64,000 nt of DNA. Origin: Myrica gale (taxonomy: Eukaryota; Streptophyta; Magnoliopsida; Fagales; Myricaceae). Of the stretch, positions 21,981 to 32,125 are shown in pieces (position 1 is the first letter of the stretch; each line of letters begins with the position of its first letter). The DNA is taken from assembly GCA_963930655.1 (NCBI GenBank), contig OZ005611.1, positions 22,803,001-22,867,000 on the forward strand, written 5' to 3'. The notes beneath the pieces are model-generated. The model was not told the DNA's origin, did no database searches, and saw only the letters and a list, made by a program, of their open reading frames with translations. Both the position numbers and the translations under genes were made by a program.

Positions 21981-24581
21981 CTATCTTGGGCCAGAGATCT
22001 GCTGTGAAGAGATATAAGAAAAACCATTATGCAAGTCACTCGTGCTTCTAGAGGCATTTGCTAGAGGAAATGACATAGAACCATTTCGCTCCAGTGCTGT
22101 CGAGGCCTCGGTAAATCTACGCCCATAAAATCGCAAGAAGTTTAGAGATTCTATTATTGGCTGAGCCACAGGAATCCCACCTTCCAACATACCAACAACA
22201 CTAACCATATTCGGTCTAAGTGCAGGCTCCTCATGCAGACAACACAAAGCGACACGCACTAATTTCTCCACTTCCTCCCTTGTCGTCCTCCCTTGTAGCC
22301 TTGGGTCAGCAAGCTCCAAGTACTTCTTTTGTTCATGCATCTCTAATGCAAATAGAGGATAATAAACGAGTCCCGACCCTGATGATGCAGTAGACTGGCC
22401 ACCACCACCACTATCACTGTCATCGATGCTGTGGCTTTGGGATTGTAGCAAGCAATTTTTCCTCCCACTCACAAGTTCAAGCAGTACCATTCCAAAACTA
22501 TAGACGTCAGTTTTTTCCGAGATTGCAGAGTTGGTTAGCCATTCAGGCGCAAGATACCCACGAGTTCCTCTCATTGTTGTGAACAGACCAGACTGTTCAG
22601 GGGTCAGAAGTTTTGACAGCCCAAAATCAGAGATTTTTACCTGAAGGTTGTCATCCAACAGAATGTTCTCTGGTTTGACATCACAATGGATGATCTTGTG
22701 CTCGCATCCACTATGCAGGTATGCAAGCCCTCGAGCCGTTCCAACAGCGATATCAAACCTCTGGTGCCATTCTAAGATTGATCCACTACCAAAGAGAGTC
22801 CGGTCCAGTGAGCCACGATTCATATATTCATAAACCAATAGGCGTTGTCTCCCTTGAGCACAAAACCCTTTCAACCTAACCAAATTCACATGGTGAATAT
22901 TTCCAATAACTGCAATCTCAGTGCAGAACTCTTTCCTCCCTTGAACGCCTAAATTGTTTATCTTCTTTATGGCTACAACAGTTTTATCAGGCAGCGTTCC
23001 CTTGTAGACAGCGCCAAATCCACCTGATCCAATCTGAGTCTTAAAATTATCAGTTGCCAACTCAAGCTCATCACAGTCAAACCTTTTAGGTAAGCCTGAG
23101 ATGTAGAAGGCGGCCTCCAGGTCTTCAGAAGAATGTGAGTTGCAGCGGCTTAATTTCATTTTTTTGCTCTTGGAGAGTCCGCATCTCTTCCAACACAGAA
23201 AACCAAGTGCCACCAGTAGAAAGAACCCAACGAAAGGTAAAAGCACTAGAGCAGCTACAGGAACCGTTTGTCTTTGGCTACTGACACTGGTAGTACCACT
23301 GAAATTTGTTGTACTTGATCCACCAAGAACTTTGATGAAGCCCACTAGGTCATTGTTATTGGGATCGGCCGATATGATGGAACCCAACTCATTTTCAAGT
23401 ACATAACAAGAACCAGCTGAGTTTCCATAGAAAAATCCCAAGCAAGAACAGTCCATTGAGCATAGATTTTTACAAAATGAATCATTCACACCATATTGAG
23501 GTTGAGAGAAAGAATTGGAGAAGTATCCCGATCCATTGCCAAGCCATAAATATGAGAAAGCTGATGGGTCAGACCCACTGCCTTTATTGGTCGAGTTGCA
23601 AGAAACGGGCAAAGAGTAAGAACCATCACTTGGTAAGCAGCCACTTGTGTTCTGTGAACCACTATGAAAGCCCGATGGACATGAACAGATGGGATTACTG
23701 GACGAAGAGTAATATTTACAAAATCCAACTGGGCCACAAATGAATGGAATTCCGCAATCATCATCTGGCCCTGAAAATTCCTGCTGCCAGTTGCCACTAG
23801 TATAGCTACTGACAGTAAACGTCCCTGATGTGCCCAACTTGGCAATTTGGAAGTCAGATGGCGGCAAGATGACCTGTATAACAACAACTGATTCATTATT
23901 ACCAAAAAGATAGAGACCGGTTCTGTTTATCTCCATGTATTCTACAGCAGAAATGGCGTTGACATAAGCCTTTGAATCCATTGACAATTTCCAATATGTT
24001 TGTCCTTTCCATTGCAGGAAGGCATCGGAAGTAGTTACTGTGAGCCTGTAATCACCGGATGATAGGTCATCATCTGAAACGGCACTAGACAGAGATGCCC
24101 CAACTGGCAAGTTTTGCCCAATCACAATCGTATCTGTTGGGTAGTGGAAACTTTCCCAAAGAGAAGCATTGGAACGATCATGTAAGACAAGATTACCAAA
24201 ATCAGTTAACAGTAATGCAAATACCGATGAATTTAGTGGTGGAGTTGACCATCTGATTTTGCCATCTTGATCAGCAATTGTGAGCCCTTTGGACGTAAGA
24301 GACACTGTACCGGATTCTGAGATGGGAGCATCGCGGTTGGCAGACCAGATGATGGTGTTGGTTTCCGCATGGATGACACACAGGTAGAAGCTTTTTTGAG
24401 CACCCGGGCTGAAGATAGCAGCTTTGAATGTATTGTTACGGGAGAACAAGAAAGCCCCATTGTTGTCAATAGAAGCGTAGTACGAAGCATTGAAATTTGG
24501 CTGCAGCAACCCCGATGATGTTAAACCGGAGACAAGAGGAAAAACCAAGAAGATGGTGGGGAAAAGTAAGAAGTATCCCAT
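21981..24581 (-). CDS. G-type lectin S-receptor-like Ser/Thr kinase (At5g35370-like)
   Basis: A single exon gives 866 residues when started at the ATG at 24581. An in-frame ATG at 24695 is rejected because the frame then runs through the (CT)n leader. The order is: signal peptide (MGYFLLFPTIFLVFPLVSG), B-lectin about 22-150, S-locus-like part, Cys-rich EGF/PAN-like region about 275-400 (DDDCGIPFICGP, CSMDCSC), transmembrane helix about 440-463, kinase about 512-797. The P-loop is GSGGFG 518-523, the Lys in VAIKK at 539, HCD at 632-634, DFG at 652-654, and GTRGYLAPEW in the activation segment. HCD instead of HRD makes it a non-RD kinase, a class linked in plants to surface immune receptors. 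It should be a plasma-membrane receptor; its ligand is unknown. All catalytic residues are present. Confidence 0.95.
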   Translation of the reverse strand: MGYFLLFPTIFLVFPLVSGLTSSGLLQPNFNASYYASIDNNGAFLFSRNNTFKAAIFSPGAQKSFYLCVIHAETNTIIWSANRDAPISESGTVSLTSKGLTIADQDGKIRWSTPPLNSSVFALLLTDFGNLVLHDRSNASLWESFHYPTDTIVIGQNLPVGASLSSAVSDDDLSSGDYRLTVTTSDAFLQWKGQTYWKLSMDSKAYVNAISAVEYMEINRTGLYLFGNNESVVVIQVILPPSDFQIAKLGTSGTFTVSSYTSGNWQQEFSGPDDDCGIPFICGPVGFCKYYSSSSNPICSCPSGFHSGSQNTSGCLPSDGSYSLPVSCNSTNKGSGSDPSAFSYLWLGNGSGYFSNSFSQPQYGVNDSFCKNLCSMDCSCLGFFYGNSAGSCYVLENELGSIISADPNNNDLVGFIKVLGGSSTTNFSGTTSVSSQRQTVPVAALVLLPFVGFFLLVALGFLCWKRCGLSKSKKMKLSRCNSHSSEDLEAAFYISGLPKRFDCDELELATDNFKTQIGSGGFGAVYKGTLPDKTVVAIKKINNLGVQGRKEFCTEIAVIGNIHHVNLVRLKGFCAQGRQRLLVYEYMNRGSLDRTLFGSGSILEWHQRFDIAVGTARGLAYLHSGCEHKIIHCDVKPENILLDDNLQVKISDFGLSKLLTPEQSGLFTTMRGTRGYLAPEWLTNSAISEKTDVYSFGMVLLELVSGRKNCLLQSQSHSIDDSDSGGGGQSTASSGSGLVYYPLFALEMHEQKKYLELADPRLQGRTTREEVEKLVRVALCCLHEEPALRPNMVSVVGMLEGGIPVAQPIIESLNFLRFYGRRFTEASTALERNGSMSFPLANASRSTSDLHNGFSYISSQQISGPR

Positions 24582-24607
24582 GCGGAGGTTCAACGGAATG
24601 AGAAACA

Positions 24608-24627
24608 GAGAGAGAGAGAGAGAGAGG
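24608..24627. repeat. (AG)n / (CT)n in the receptor-kinase 5' leader
   Basis: About ten AG units lie 27 bp upstream of the chosen start codon, so the transcript carries a (CU)n leader. Translating through it gives SLSLSLSL, which is why the upstream ATG is not used here. Confidence 0.8.
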
Positions 24628-24787
24628 TAAGCTGAGGGTGAATACCAATCCCAACTTGGTTTTGTGTTGACAATGAAAAACTCTGCCCCCACCAACTCGA
24701 TTATGGCGTGTGTGTGGGGTGGGGTGGGGGAGATTATGTTTATTCAATGTTAACATCAGGCATATGCAAAATATTACATTTTTTTTT

Positions 24788-24945
24788 AGAAATGATTGGT
24801 GTACTTCTTGGGTTCTTCCTAGGTTCTTCTTGGAAAGAATCTGACAGCTGAGGATCTATGTGTCTGTAAAGTCCACTTCTAAAATGAATCATGAGCCATC
24901 AAATTCTTCCTAGAAGAACACAGGAAGAACACCAAGTATTTCTCA
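24788..24945. mobile_element. ~158-bp foldback MITE
   Basis: The two arms are long and inverted: the left contains TTGGTGTACTTCTTGGGTTC and the right, reverse-complemented, contains TTGGTGTTCTTCCTGTGTTC. Both also share a TTCTTC(C)TAGG-type block, and the outermost bases AGAAAT and ATTTCT pair. The loop is short and non-coding. It lies just upstream of the receptor kinase and could affect its promoter. Confidence 0.65.
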
Positions 24946-25189
24946 TTTTTTGTAGTGCTTAGTCAAATTTGAGGGCAAATTTCTTTATTATAAGAAGATT
25001 GGTGTTCCATGCATTACCTAGCCTTTTTACCCCTATTCTATTGCCTTTCATTATCTTGATTTGCTGAAAATGCTGCACACACAATCGTGGACCCAGCTCC
25101 TCTCTTAAGTTATACCAATAATGTGAATCTCACATGCCATTTGAAACTTGCGTTGTAATTTTTATTTTATTTTATAACAGATGAATGAC

Positions 25190-25956
25190 GTATAGTATCG
25201 TGCACTTGTGTCCTTTACCAGTTTTTTCTGCACATTGCACTGGATCAGTCATTAAATTCAAGAAGACAACCTCCTTCTTTTTCTTTCTTTTTATTGTTAC
25301 TGTTATGGGTATTATTATTCTGGTTCAACTAGTGACATGGGAAGAGCCTACCCCATCTCCACCTCTGCCGCTTCACCGTCAGAGATAAGAGCTAAAGACC
25401 AGAAACAAATATATGTTATGTAACTGTTCCAATGATTTTCAAGAACACCAACAGTACCAATAATTGATAAATAAACATAAAACATCTATTCCGAAGAAGA
25501 GCATAAACAAAACCCACTTGCTTGAGTGAAACCCTCAAACACATGGCCTGCATTATAAATAAGCCTGGAAAATACACACTGCACTTGTTGATTAATGGTA
25601 CTACGGCTACCGCCCCCCAAGAGCCGAAAATGATAGCACCGCACGAGCAATCTCGACCAGGTCAATCCGACGATGCCTAAAGAAGCGGAGGTCCTGTTAA
25701 GCGACAATTGCACGCCACACATGCCAAGGATAAAAAGTGGCTCTAACTACGGCTTCTACTGAGAAAGCAACAAGATTTGGAACTGCCTCAGGAAATTGGG
25801 TAGAGTGGACTCATCCGTACAGTGAGTCGGAAAGAGTTGGAGATATCTGGGCGCAAAGAGAGTGAAAGTGGACTGGCGAGAGAGACTGGTTTGTGATCCA
25901 GTGTTAGCTGGTAAGGAATTTGAGTTTGTGTAGGAGGAAAAAGCTGGGAGTGGCAC
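25190..25956 (-). pseudogene. Decayed unknown gene, copy A
   Basis: This segment is paralogous to 30779-31290 in the same orientation (shared ATATATGTTATGTAACT, AATACACACTGCAC and AGTGGCTCTAACT). Minus-strand translation of both gives FPEA, then an NLV, then VRAT and WH at matching places, so a coding ancestor is likely. In copy A these lie in a different frame from the MPLPAFSSYTNSNS start at 25956, a TAA follows WHVWRAIVA, and about 20 bp are inserted relative to copy B. I do not recognise the family. Confidence 0.45.
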
Positions 25957-26670
25957 TGATTCAGTTATTCAGTTAAACGGGACCGTTTGTTTCTCCAGAA
26001 TTTAAAGATTAAACGGTCATAATACACAATAATGGTTAATTCTTTTCCATTGAAAAATTAATTTTTCTTTCTTACACTTACTTGGAAAACTACAACCTTA
26101 ATTAGTACTTTTGAAGTTAAAGCACACATATTGTTATATGTTTTGCACCTTACACTCTAAAATACTATATATGAGATATTGCATCCATAAATTACTTTTT
26201 AATACGAAATATCGATTATATCCTTAAAAAAATCACGTGAATATAAGATTACAGCTAAGGGAATATTCGGTATTTCGTATTACGAAAAAGTTAATTTCAA
26301 TCAAATGTGACGGAAAAAATAGACGAAAAATACAATGTATTAAGAATATATAATTTTGTAAGTACAATGTCTCAAACGTGATAGTTTATTGTGCAAAACA
26401 TATGATAGTTCCTGGGTGAAAGATTTTATTTTCTCCCGCGTGTTATTGCAAAGCTTATAACAACACAAGTGACAGAGCTAGCCACATCTGTGTTTCTTGA
26501 AGCTCCTTGGATTGTAAACATATAAAGTTTAGTTCAACATAATAAGATTTCAATGTAGGACTTGACATTTATAGAACTCGTCTCTTATTCCTTTTCTTCG
26601 ACCACCCTATGTGAGATTTGGAATGTCGCAATATCCCTCTTACATCCTTGATGTTCTCGTAGACACTCAA
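25957..26670. repeat. Intergenic, AT-rich repeat relics
   Basis: Between about 26130 and 26410 the left and right parts look like a degenerate foldback (GTTTTGCACC and GTGCAAAAC at opposite ends; TATTTCGTATTACG and AATACGAAATATCG inside). No gene is seen. Confidence 0.45.
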
Positions 26671-27000
26671 GTGACAAGTGCTAGCAACATTTGCACCTTA
26701 ACTTTAAAAAGACTGATCAATCTTGTTGTTGAAGCTTCTTACAATCGTTATAAAAGGCTCAAAGTGGAACTTGGGACAAGTGCTTGCCACATTTAGATTT
26801 TAACTTTAAAAATATTAGTCAAGTTTGTTCTTGAAGTTTATTGCAATTGTTATGAAAGCCCAAAGTGGAACTTGGGACAAGTGTTAGACGCATTTGCACT
26901 TTAACTTTAAAAAGACTAGTCAAGGTTGTTTTTGAAGATTCTTGCAATCGTTATAAAGAGCAAAAGTAGAACTTGACCTTTATAGAACTCATATTTTATT
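26671..27000. repeat. Three-copy tandem repeat, period ~101 bp
   Basis: TAACTTTAAAAA recurs at about 26700, 26802 and 26903, each time followed by TAGTCAAG-like and TTGAAG...TTGCAATCGTTAT-like blocks and ending with AGTGGAACTTGGGACAAGTG or a variant. A more diverged unit precedes it at 26461-26580. It is non-coding. Confidence 0.7.
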
Positions 27001-28097
27001 TTTTTCACTTCTCTCAATATATCATGGTGTTTGCATACCATTTGGTAATATATATAAAATCTATGCTCCATCAAATTATCTATTTCTATTTACATAAACA
27101 TAAAAAAAATTCACTCAAATCATCTCTCTTTATTTTTTTCACCAACTCTCATAAACTAAAATTTTGATCATCCCTAAATTTTTTACTTGGGATTTGAGGT
27201 ATAGAGGGATTTACTCCCACGTTTGATGGTGTATTTTTTTCCTAAGCAAAAAATATTGTATGCAGGTTGAATTTGTCTCCTCTAGATGGCTATTATGCTA
27301 TAAATAAAATTATCTCGAGTTAAAAAAGAAAATAAAAACCATTAGCACTCAACTAGCTAGGGTTGTGAATGGGAAATCTACCCAAAAAAAAAAAGAAGCA
27401 AAGGCAAATGTAGTCAACGTTTTTTTTTCTCATCTAAATTGAGCCTCAAATTTATGTAAGAAAAGACTCAACAACTTAGGAAATGGGATCGTAGAGTTTG
27501 TGCTCAAACTCAACACCTTTGAAGAGTGTAAAATTATTATTTTGACAGAAATTTAAGCTTATAAAAGTGGACAAATAAATTATTTACTCAAAAATAAATT
27601 AAAACCCTTGTGGTTTAAATATAAAAAATCTAAATAAATAGGGACCACTCTACAATCAATAATGTGCCCAAAAATAAAGAATGATGTTTGGCTGTAGAAT
27701 ATTTTATATTCTGAGAATTCAAAAAAATTCTGAGAATATTTGTATACCAGCCACTAAATTTTTATTTTATTTTTTTCACTTTTCTCAATTACTTCACCAG
27801 TTCACCTTCCGGAATCATGTCTTGATTTATTTAATTAAATTAAACCATCAAATCCATAATATTGTACTTAAAAAATAATAAATCTGACAAAGGGGCAGTT
27901 GCTGTGGACGCAGTTGTTGCCGTTCCACCTACACCGGATATTAATGGACCGGGATCCTCTTGAAATTCAACGTGGGGTGATCTAATCCCAACTCATCCGA
28001 TTTGCAAGATACAATTCATTGGAATTCGGCGCAGCTTTGGAGGCTCACTGCAGTACCAACCCATTGCCACGGGTCAGTGTCAAAATTTTAAATTTAA
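27001..28097. other. Intergenic, AT-rich, nothing gene-like
   Basis: Low-complexity AT-rich sequence with two fragments ending in TTTTTTTCACTTYTCTCAAT-like phrases (27000 and 27770), probably remnants of the same AT-rich MITE class. No gene is supported. Confidence 0.4.
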
Positions 28098-28259
28098 GGG
28101 CATGTTCGTTTAGGAAGAATTCTCAGGATTCTACAACTAAACATAATTTTTCACACCACATAAATATAACTACAACACGCATACCAATAAAATTAACATC
28201 ACATAAAAATTCTCAAAACACAAAAAATACTCACAATACACTTTAACCGAACACACTCT
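28098..28259. mobile_element. Short MITE
   Basis: Left end GGGCATGTTCGTTTAGG and right end TTAACCGAACACACTC form an imperfect inverted repeat; the interior is A-rich. The left end is nearly the same as the right terminus of the 44266 element in reverse complement (GGGCATGTTCGTTTGC), so the families may be related. Confidence 0.5.
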
Positions 28260-29916
28260 AATTATAAAATTATAAAATAATCTTTCTATTTATTAAATTA
28301 TTTTATTATTATTATTATATTTATTAAATATTCTTTTCTCTTTACATTTTAACAAACTCTAATAAACTATGAATATCAACTTCAAATTTTAAAATTTTAA
28401 CAATCAAACACCACAAACTGTTTGAGCTCAATCCGTCACACTTATACTTACTACTTGCTTCATACTTAATTTTTTAAAATAGTTAGATTCGTCTGAATCA
28501 AATATAAAGATTTGTGAAACAAATTTTCTCGCTATTGAACAAAAATTAAGTAGGATGTGTCTCTTTATGTTGCTTGGTTGTGATGATAAATTTAAGAGTT
28601 AAATACATTTTTCGCCCTTTAAATATAGAGGTCTTGACATTTTGTACTTCAATCTATTATTTTTGACGCATTACACCATTGATTTCAGACAATAAAAGCC
28701 TTAGTTTTCAACCTTGAGTACTCCTACTAGCACTATACTGTAGCTTCCATGACTACGTATCATTTTTTCTCACTAAGGTAGCAGTGTGGGTTTCCCTGTT
28801 ACTGGAATTTTTTTTTGCGACCAAAACGGCTTTGCCACTTTTGCTCATTCCTTTAAAATTTTGATTTCGACGGAGAATAATTGTTTGACTTGCCAAATGA
28901 CAATTTTGCTCCGATAATTTTTTACTTGCGGTGAACATTTTATGAGGGTAAAATTGTAATTTTATAGTTTAAAAAAAATTCTAGAACATTTTAAGAGAGA
29001 GTGCACATTGTCAAAACCCCAAAGTTAGAATATGAAAATTAAATTTATCCCTAAAACTATTTTTTTTTACTAATTAGTGAATCTCTCTTATGTTAGTCTT
29101 TTAATTTATCAATAAACACCAGTGGAATCACTTGTCCACCGTAGCCCTTATTGTAGTAATTACTACTATTTTTTTTAGCAATGTAGTAATTAGTACTTAT
29201 TGCAGTGTTACAAATTAACAAATATTTAAATTAATGATTAACAGGAAAAAGTTTAACCGGATGCAAAAGTGTAAAAAATAAAATCATTTATAATTATATA
29301 CCACAGTGAATGATAATGTTCAACGAAAAAAGTGGATCAAATTATTCTGTTTTCGCAAGAATTTGGATTGTCCTGATTGCGTCTATCAGAAAGAATCTCT
29401 AAACGTGATGTTTTGGATAGAAAATATTAAAAAAAAAATAACGAAAAAAGCAAAAGAAAATCAATAACTTAAATACTTACGTGTTTATCGCTGATATCTG
29501 AATAGAACTAGAAGATCATCAGCACGTTCTGCCATGTTCTCAGGCCTCAGCAAGAAAAGTTCAGAGGAAATACAATAAAGAAATGACCAAAGGGCCTGCA
29601 GGCACCAACCCCAAATCTGTCCTGCTCTTCTGGGATAATCCGAAGTTTGCAAAGATCAGAAAGAAAGAAAGATCCATTGTCATCCCTGTGGGGGGGAGTC
29701 AACGAGACAAACGAGTTCCCGAGTACAAATACATTAATGGACTTTGGCAGTATAAACAAATGCTTAATTAATATATATAACTCCACTAAGGGTGTTGTCA
29801 ATAATTAATGATGGGTCTTTGGCTAAGATTTCGCCTAACTTAACCCAAAATTATTGGACAATAATTTATTTTTTTAATGGACAATATATATTTGAACTTT
29901 TTAAACCCACCTCGGG
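28260..29916. repeat. Intergenic with dispersed repeat relic
   Basis: At 28590-28960 the opening GAGTTAAATACATTTTTC and the phrases GGTCTTGACATTTTG and GACGCATTACACC match the repeat at 7270-7500. The rest is AT-rich. Open frames at 29547-29801 on both strands have no recognised domain. Confidence 0.4.
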
Positions 29917-30205
29917 GAATCATCTATACTTAGTAATATAATTAGACTTCGGATTAACATCATAGAGAGATAGACACAATAGTTGGACTCTACATTTTTA
30001 ACATTATTCAAATAAAGTTTTGTATTGTATAAAGTCCTACCATACATCTATCCACAACTGCGAATCATCAATACTTTGTAATATAATTAGACTTCGAATT
30101 AAGATCTTAAAAGAGATAGACATAATAGTTAGATCTTATATTTTTTAATTTGTTCATATAAAATTTTGTATAATATAAACTCTATAATAGATCTACCGAT
30201 TATAT
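29917..30205. repeat. Two-copy tandem repeat, period ~145 bp
   Basis: GAATCATC at 29917 and 30062 begins two units that share TAATATAATTAGACTTCG, GAGATAGACA and TATTGTATAAAG-like blocks in the same order. It is non-coding. Confidence 0.7.
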
Positions 30206-30778
30206 CTATTTCTCTCAATTTTAAGAATAAAAATTACAAAAACAAAACTCATAATTGGTTGTTCACATCGTTATCATATCTACCATGGATGTACCAAAAT
30301 ATTGGAATTAGGAAAACACGCTGATCTTATGGCTCCCAAAGTCAGCATCCACGCCGCACCCCACATGCGTAAACTGGAGCGCTCACATTGGTTGGCCAAC
30401 TACTGCATATATATATTTATTTAACACAATTTTTTTTTTGAAGTTGGATAGAATACTGACCGAGACTTACGTAAAAAAATCGGCGGCAATGTGAGAGAGA
30501 CTATTTCTTGCGGGCCCAAAGATGGCCAGGCTATGTATAAAATAAGTTGGCCTTGAAGCCCAAGAAGTGGGCCGCTCATGTGGTTATTGTGACAAGGCTC
30601 GTGGTATGCATGACATCCCAAATAAATGGAATGATTCGGTTCCGATGATATCTGCAAAGTACTATAATTTTTCGGTGTGGTCAAATTTGAGTGCATATTT
30701 ATTTATTCTAAGAATAAAGGTAGTCCATGCATTAACACACAATGTGGACCGAGCTCTATTCTTTGTTAATAGAGGAAT
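30206..30778. other. Intergenic, nothing recognised
   Basis: No gene or structured repeat was identified. Short open frames on both strands show no conserved motif. Confidence 0.35.
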
Positions 30779-31290
30779 AGTGTGGTATCGTGCAGTATTG
30801 TCCTTTACAAGTTTTTTCTGCACATTGTGGCTTTACTGTTAAGACTTAGGAGCTAAAGACCAGAAATAAATATATGTTATGTAACTCTTTCAATGATTTC
30901 CAATAACACCAACAGTACCAATACGTACGTGATGAACACATCAAATTAATATTCCAAAGAAGATAAACAAAACCCACTTTATTGTGTGAATCCCTCAAAC
31001 ATATGGTCTGCATACTAAACAAGAAAATACACACTGCACGGCTTGTTGATTAGTGAGGTGCTACTGCTCCCCCCAAGATCCGAAAAAAAAAAGACAGCAC
31101 CGCCGGCCCACGAGCAATCCGGACGAAGTCAATCCCACGACGCCTAAAGATGCGGCTGCCATCCACGCATGCCAAAGGCAAGAAGTGGCTCTAACTTCGG
31201 CTTCTTCAAAGAAATTAGTAACAAGATTTCGCAGAGCCGCCTCTGGAAATACATTCAGGAAAGCCGATTTCTTAATTGTAATTGTAATTA
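30779..31290 (-). pseudogene. Decayed unknown gene, copy B
   Basis: This is the paralogue of 25190-25956. The minus-strand frame 31321-31061 encodes FPEAALRNLVTNFFEEAEVR then ATSCLWHAWMAAASLGVVGL, a plausible short hydrophobic tail. It keeps the frame better than copy A. The N-terminal part of copy A is not present, so it is probably a truncated copy or an isolated exon. The function is unknown. Confidence 0.45.
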
Positions 31291-31774
31291 ATTGAAAATT
31301 AAGTCGCACACATGACGACATTTATTAATGCTAAATACTAGGGACTGTACGAGGGATTTCTATGTCTAAAAAACTGACCACAAGACCGTCACATTCAAAG
31401 TTGTACTCCAATGACTGATTTGTTAAAATTAATATCACAAAGACTGTATATGATGAAACCATTTTTAACCGCACAGAAATCCGTTGGGCCAAAAGCATGA
31501 GAGAGGTATACTCAAAGTTCAGTACTTCAGATGGGTTGAAAGGTCCAAACTCTCATTCCTTCATCCTGCAAGTAAAATAAAACAATAGAACTCAGAGTCC
31601 TTCTCTGTAGGAAGATTTCTCCGATGCCACTGTCAATCATCATCATCTCTTTTATTTTCTTGTTTCTCGTTATCAATGAGAAAGTCTTAGAGAGAACTGC
31701 GTACCTTTTTTTCGTTTCCATTTTCTTCTTCTTATTCTCCCTTTTCATTGTCCGGGTCGGGACTCTGTTTGGGT
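31291..31774. other. Intergenic, nothing recognised
   Basis: No gene or clear repeat was identified in this AT-rich stretch. Confidence 0.35.
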
Positions 31775-32125
31775 TTTGACCTTATTATCCCCTGGTCGTA
31801 TCATCTCCCAAACGTTTTCTGTCTCATCCACCATTTATTGAAGGCGGATGTTGTCAGATTTGGTATCCTCATGATGATCCGAACCAACTGTCTTTTTCCT
31901 TTTATTTTCTACCTTTCAGTTTGTCATTAAGTAACCAGAGAATAATCATAATTCCTTACGTTAACTTCTTTACCCGATAAAATATAGATGTCAGTTTCCT
32001 TTATGGACCTCTAATCCCTGTGGTACACATATTACACTGAATGAGCTAACCTTTGTTCCACTATTTTTGAGCCTTTAAGTTATGGGCTATTGCTATAAGG
32101 AAAAAATTATCCTCCATCAGTATTA
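31775..32125 (-). mobile_element. Relic repeat shared with 61272-61600
   Basis: It aligns in the same orientation with 61272-61600 (both contain CCACCATTTATTGAAGG, ATGATGATCCGAACC and GAATAATCATAATT or close variants). At 61 kb the repeat runs directly into a Ty3-gypsy reverse-transcriptase relic on the minus strand, so both are probably the part of gypsy pol upstream of the reverse transcriptase. The minus-strand frames contain stops. Confidence 0.5.

Noticed and set aside
24582-24695. Upstream in-frame ATG of the lectin receptor kinase
   Set aside because: The extra 38 residues are largely a translated (CT)n repeat (SLSLSL), and the second Met begins a standard signal peptide.
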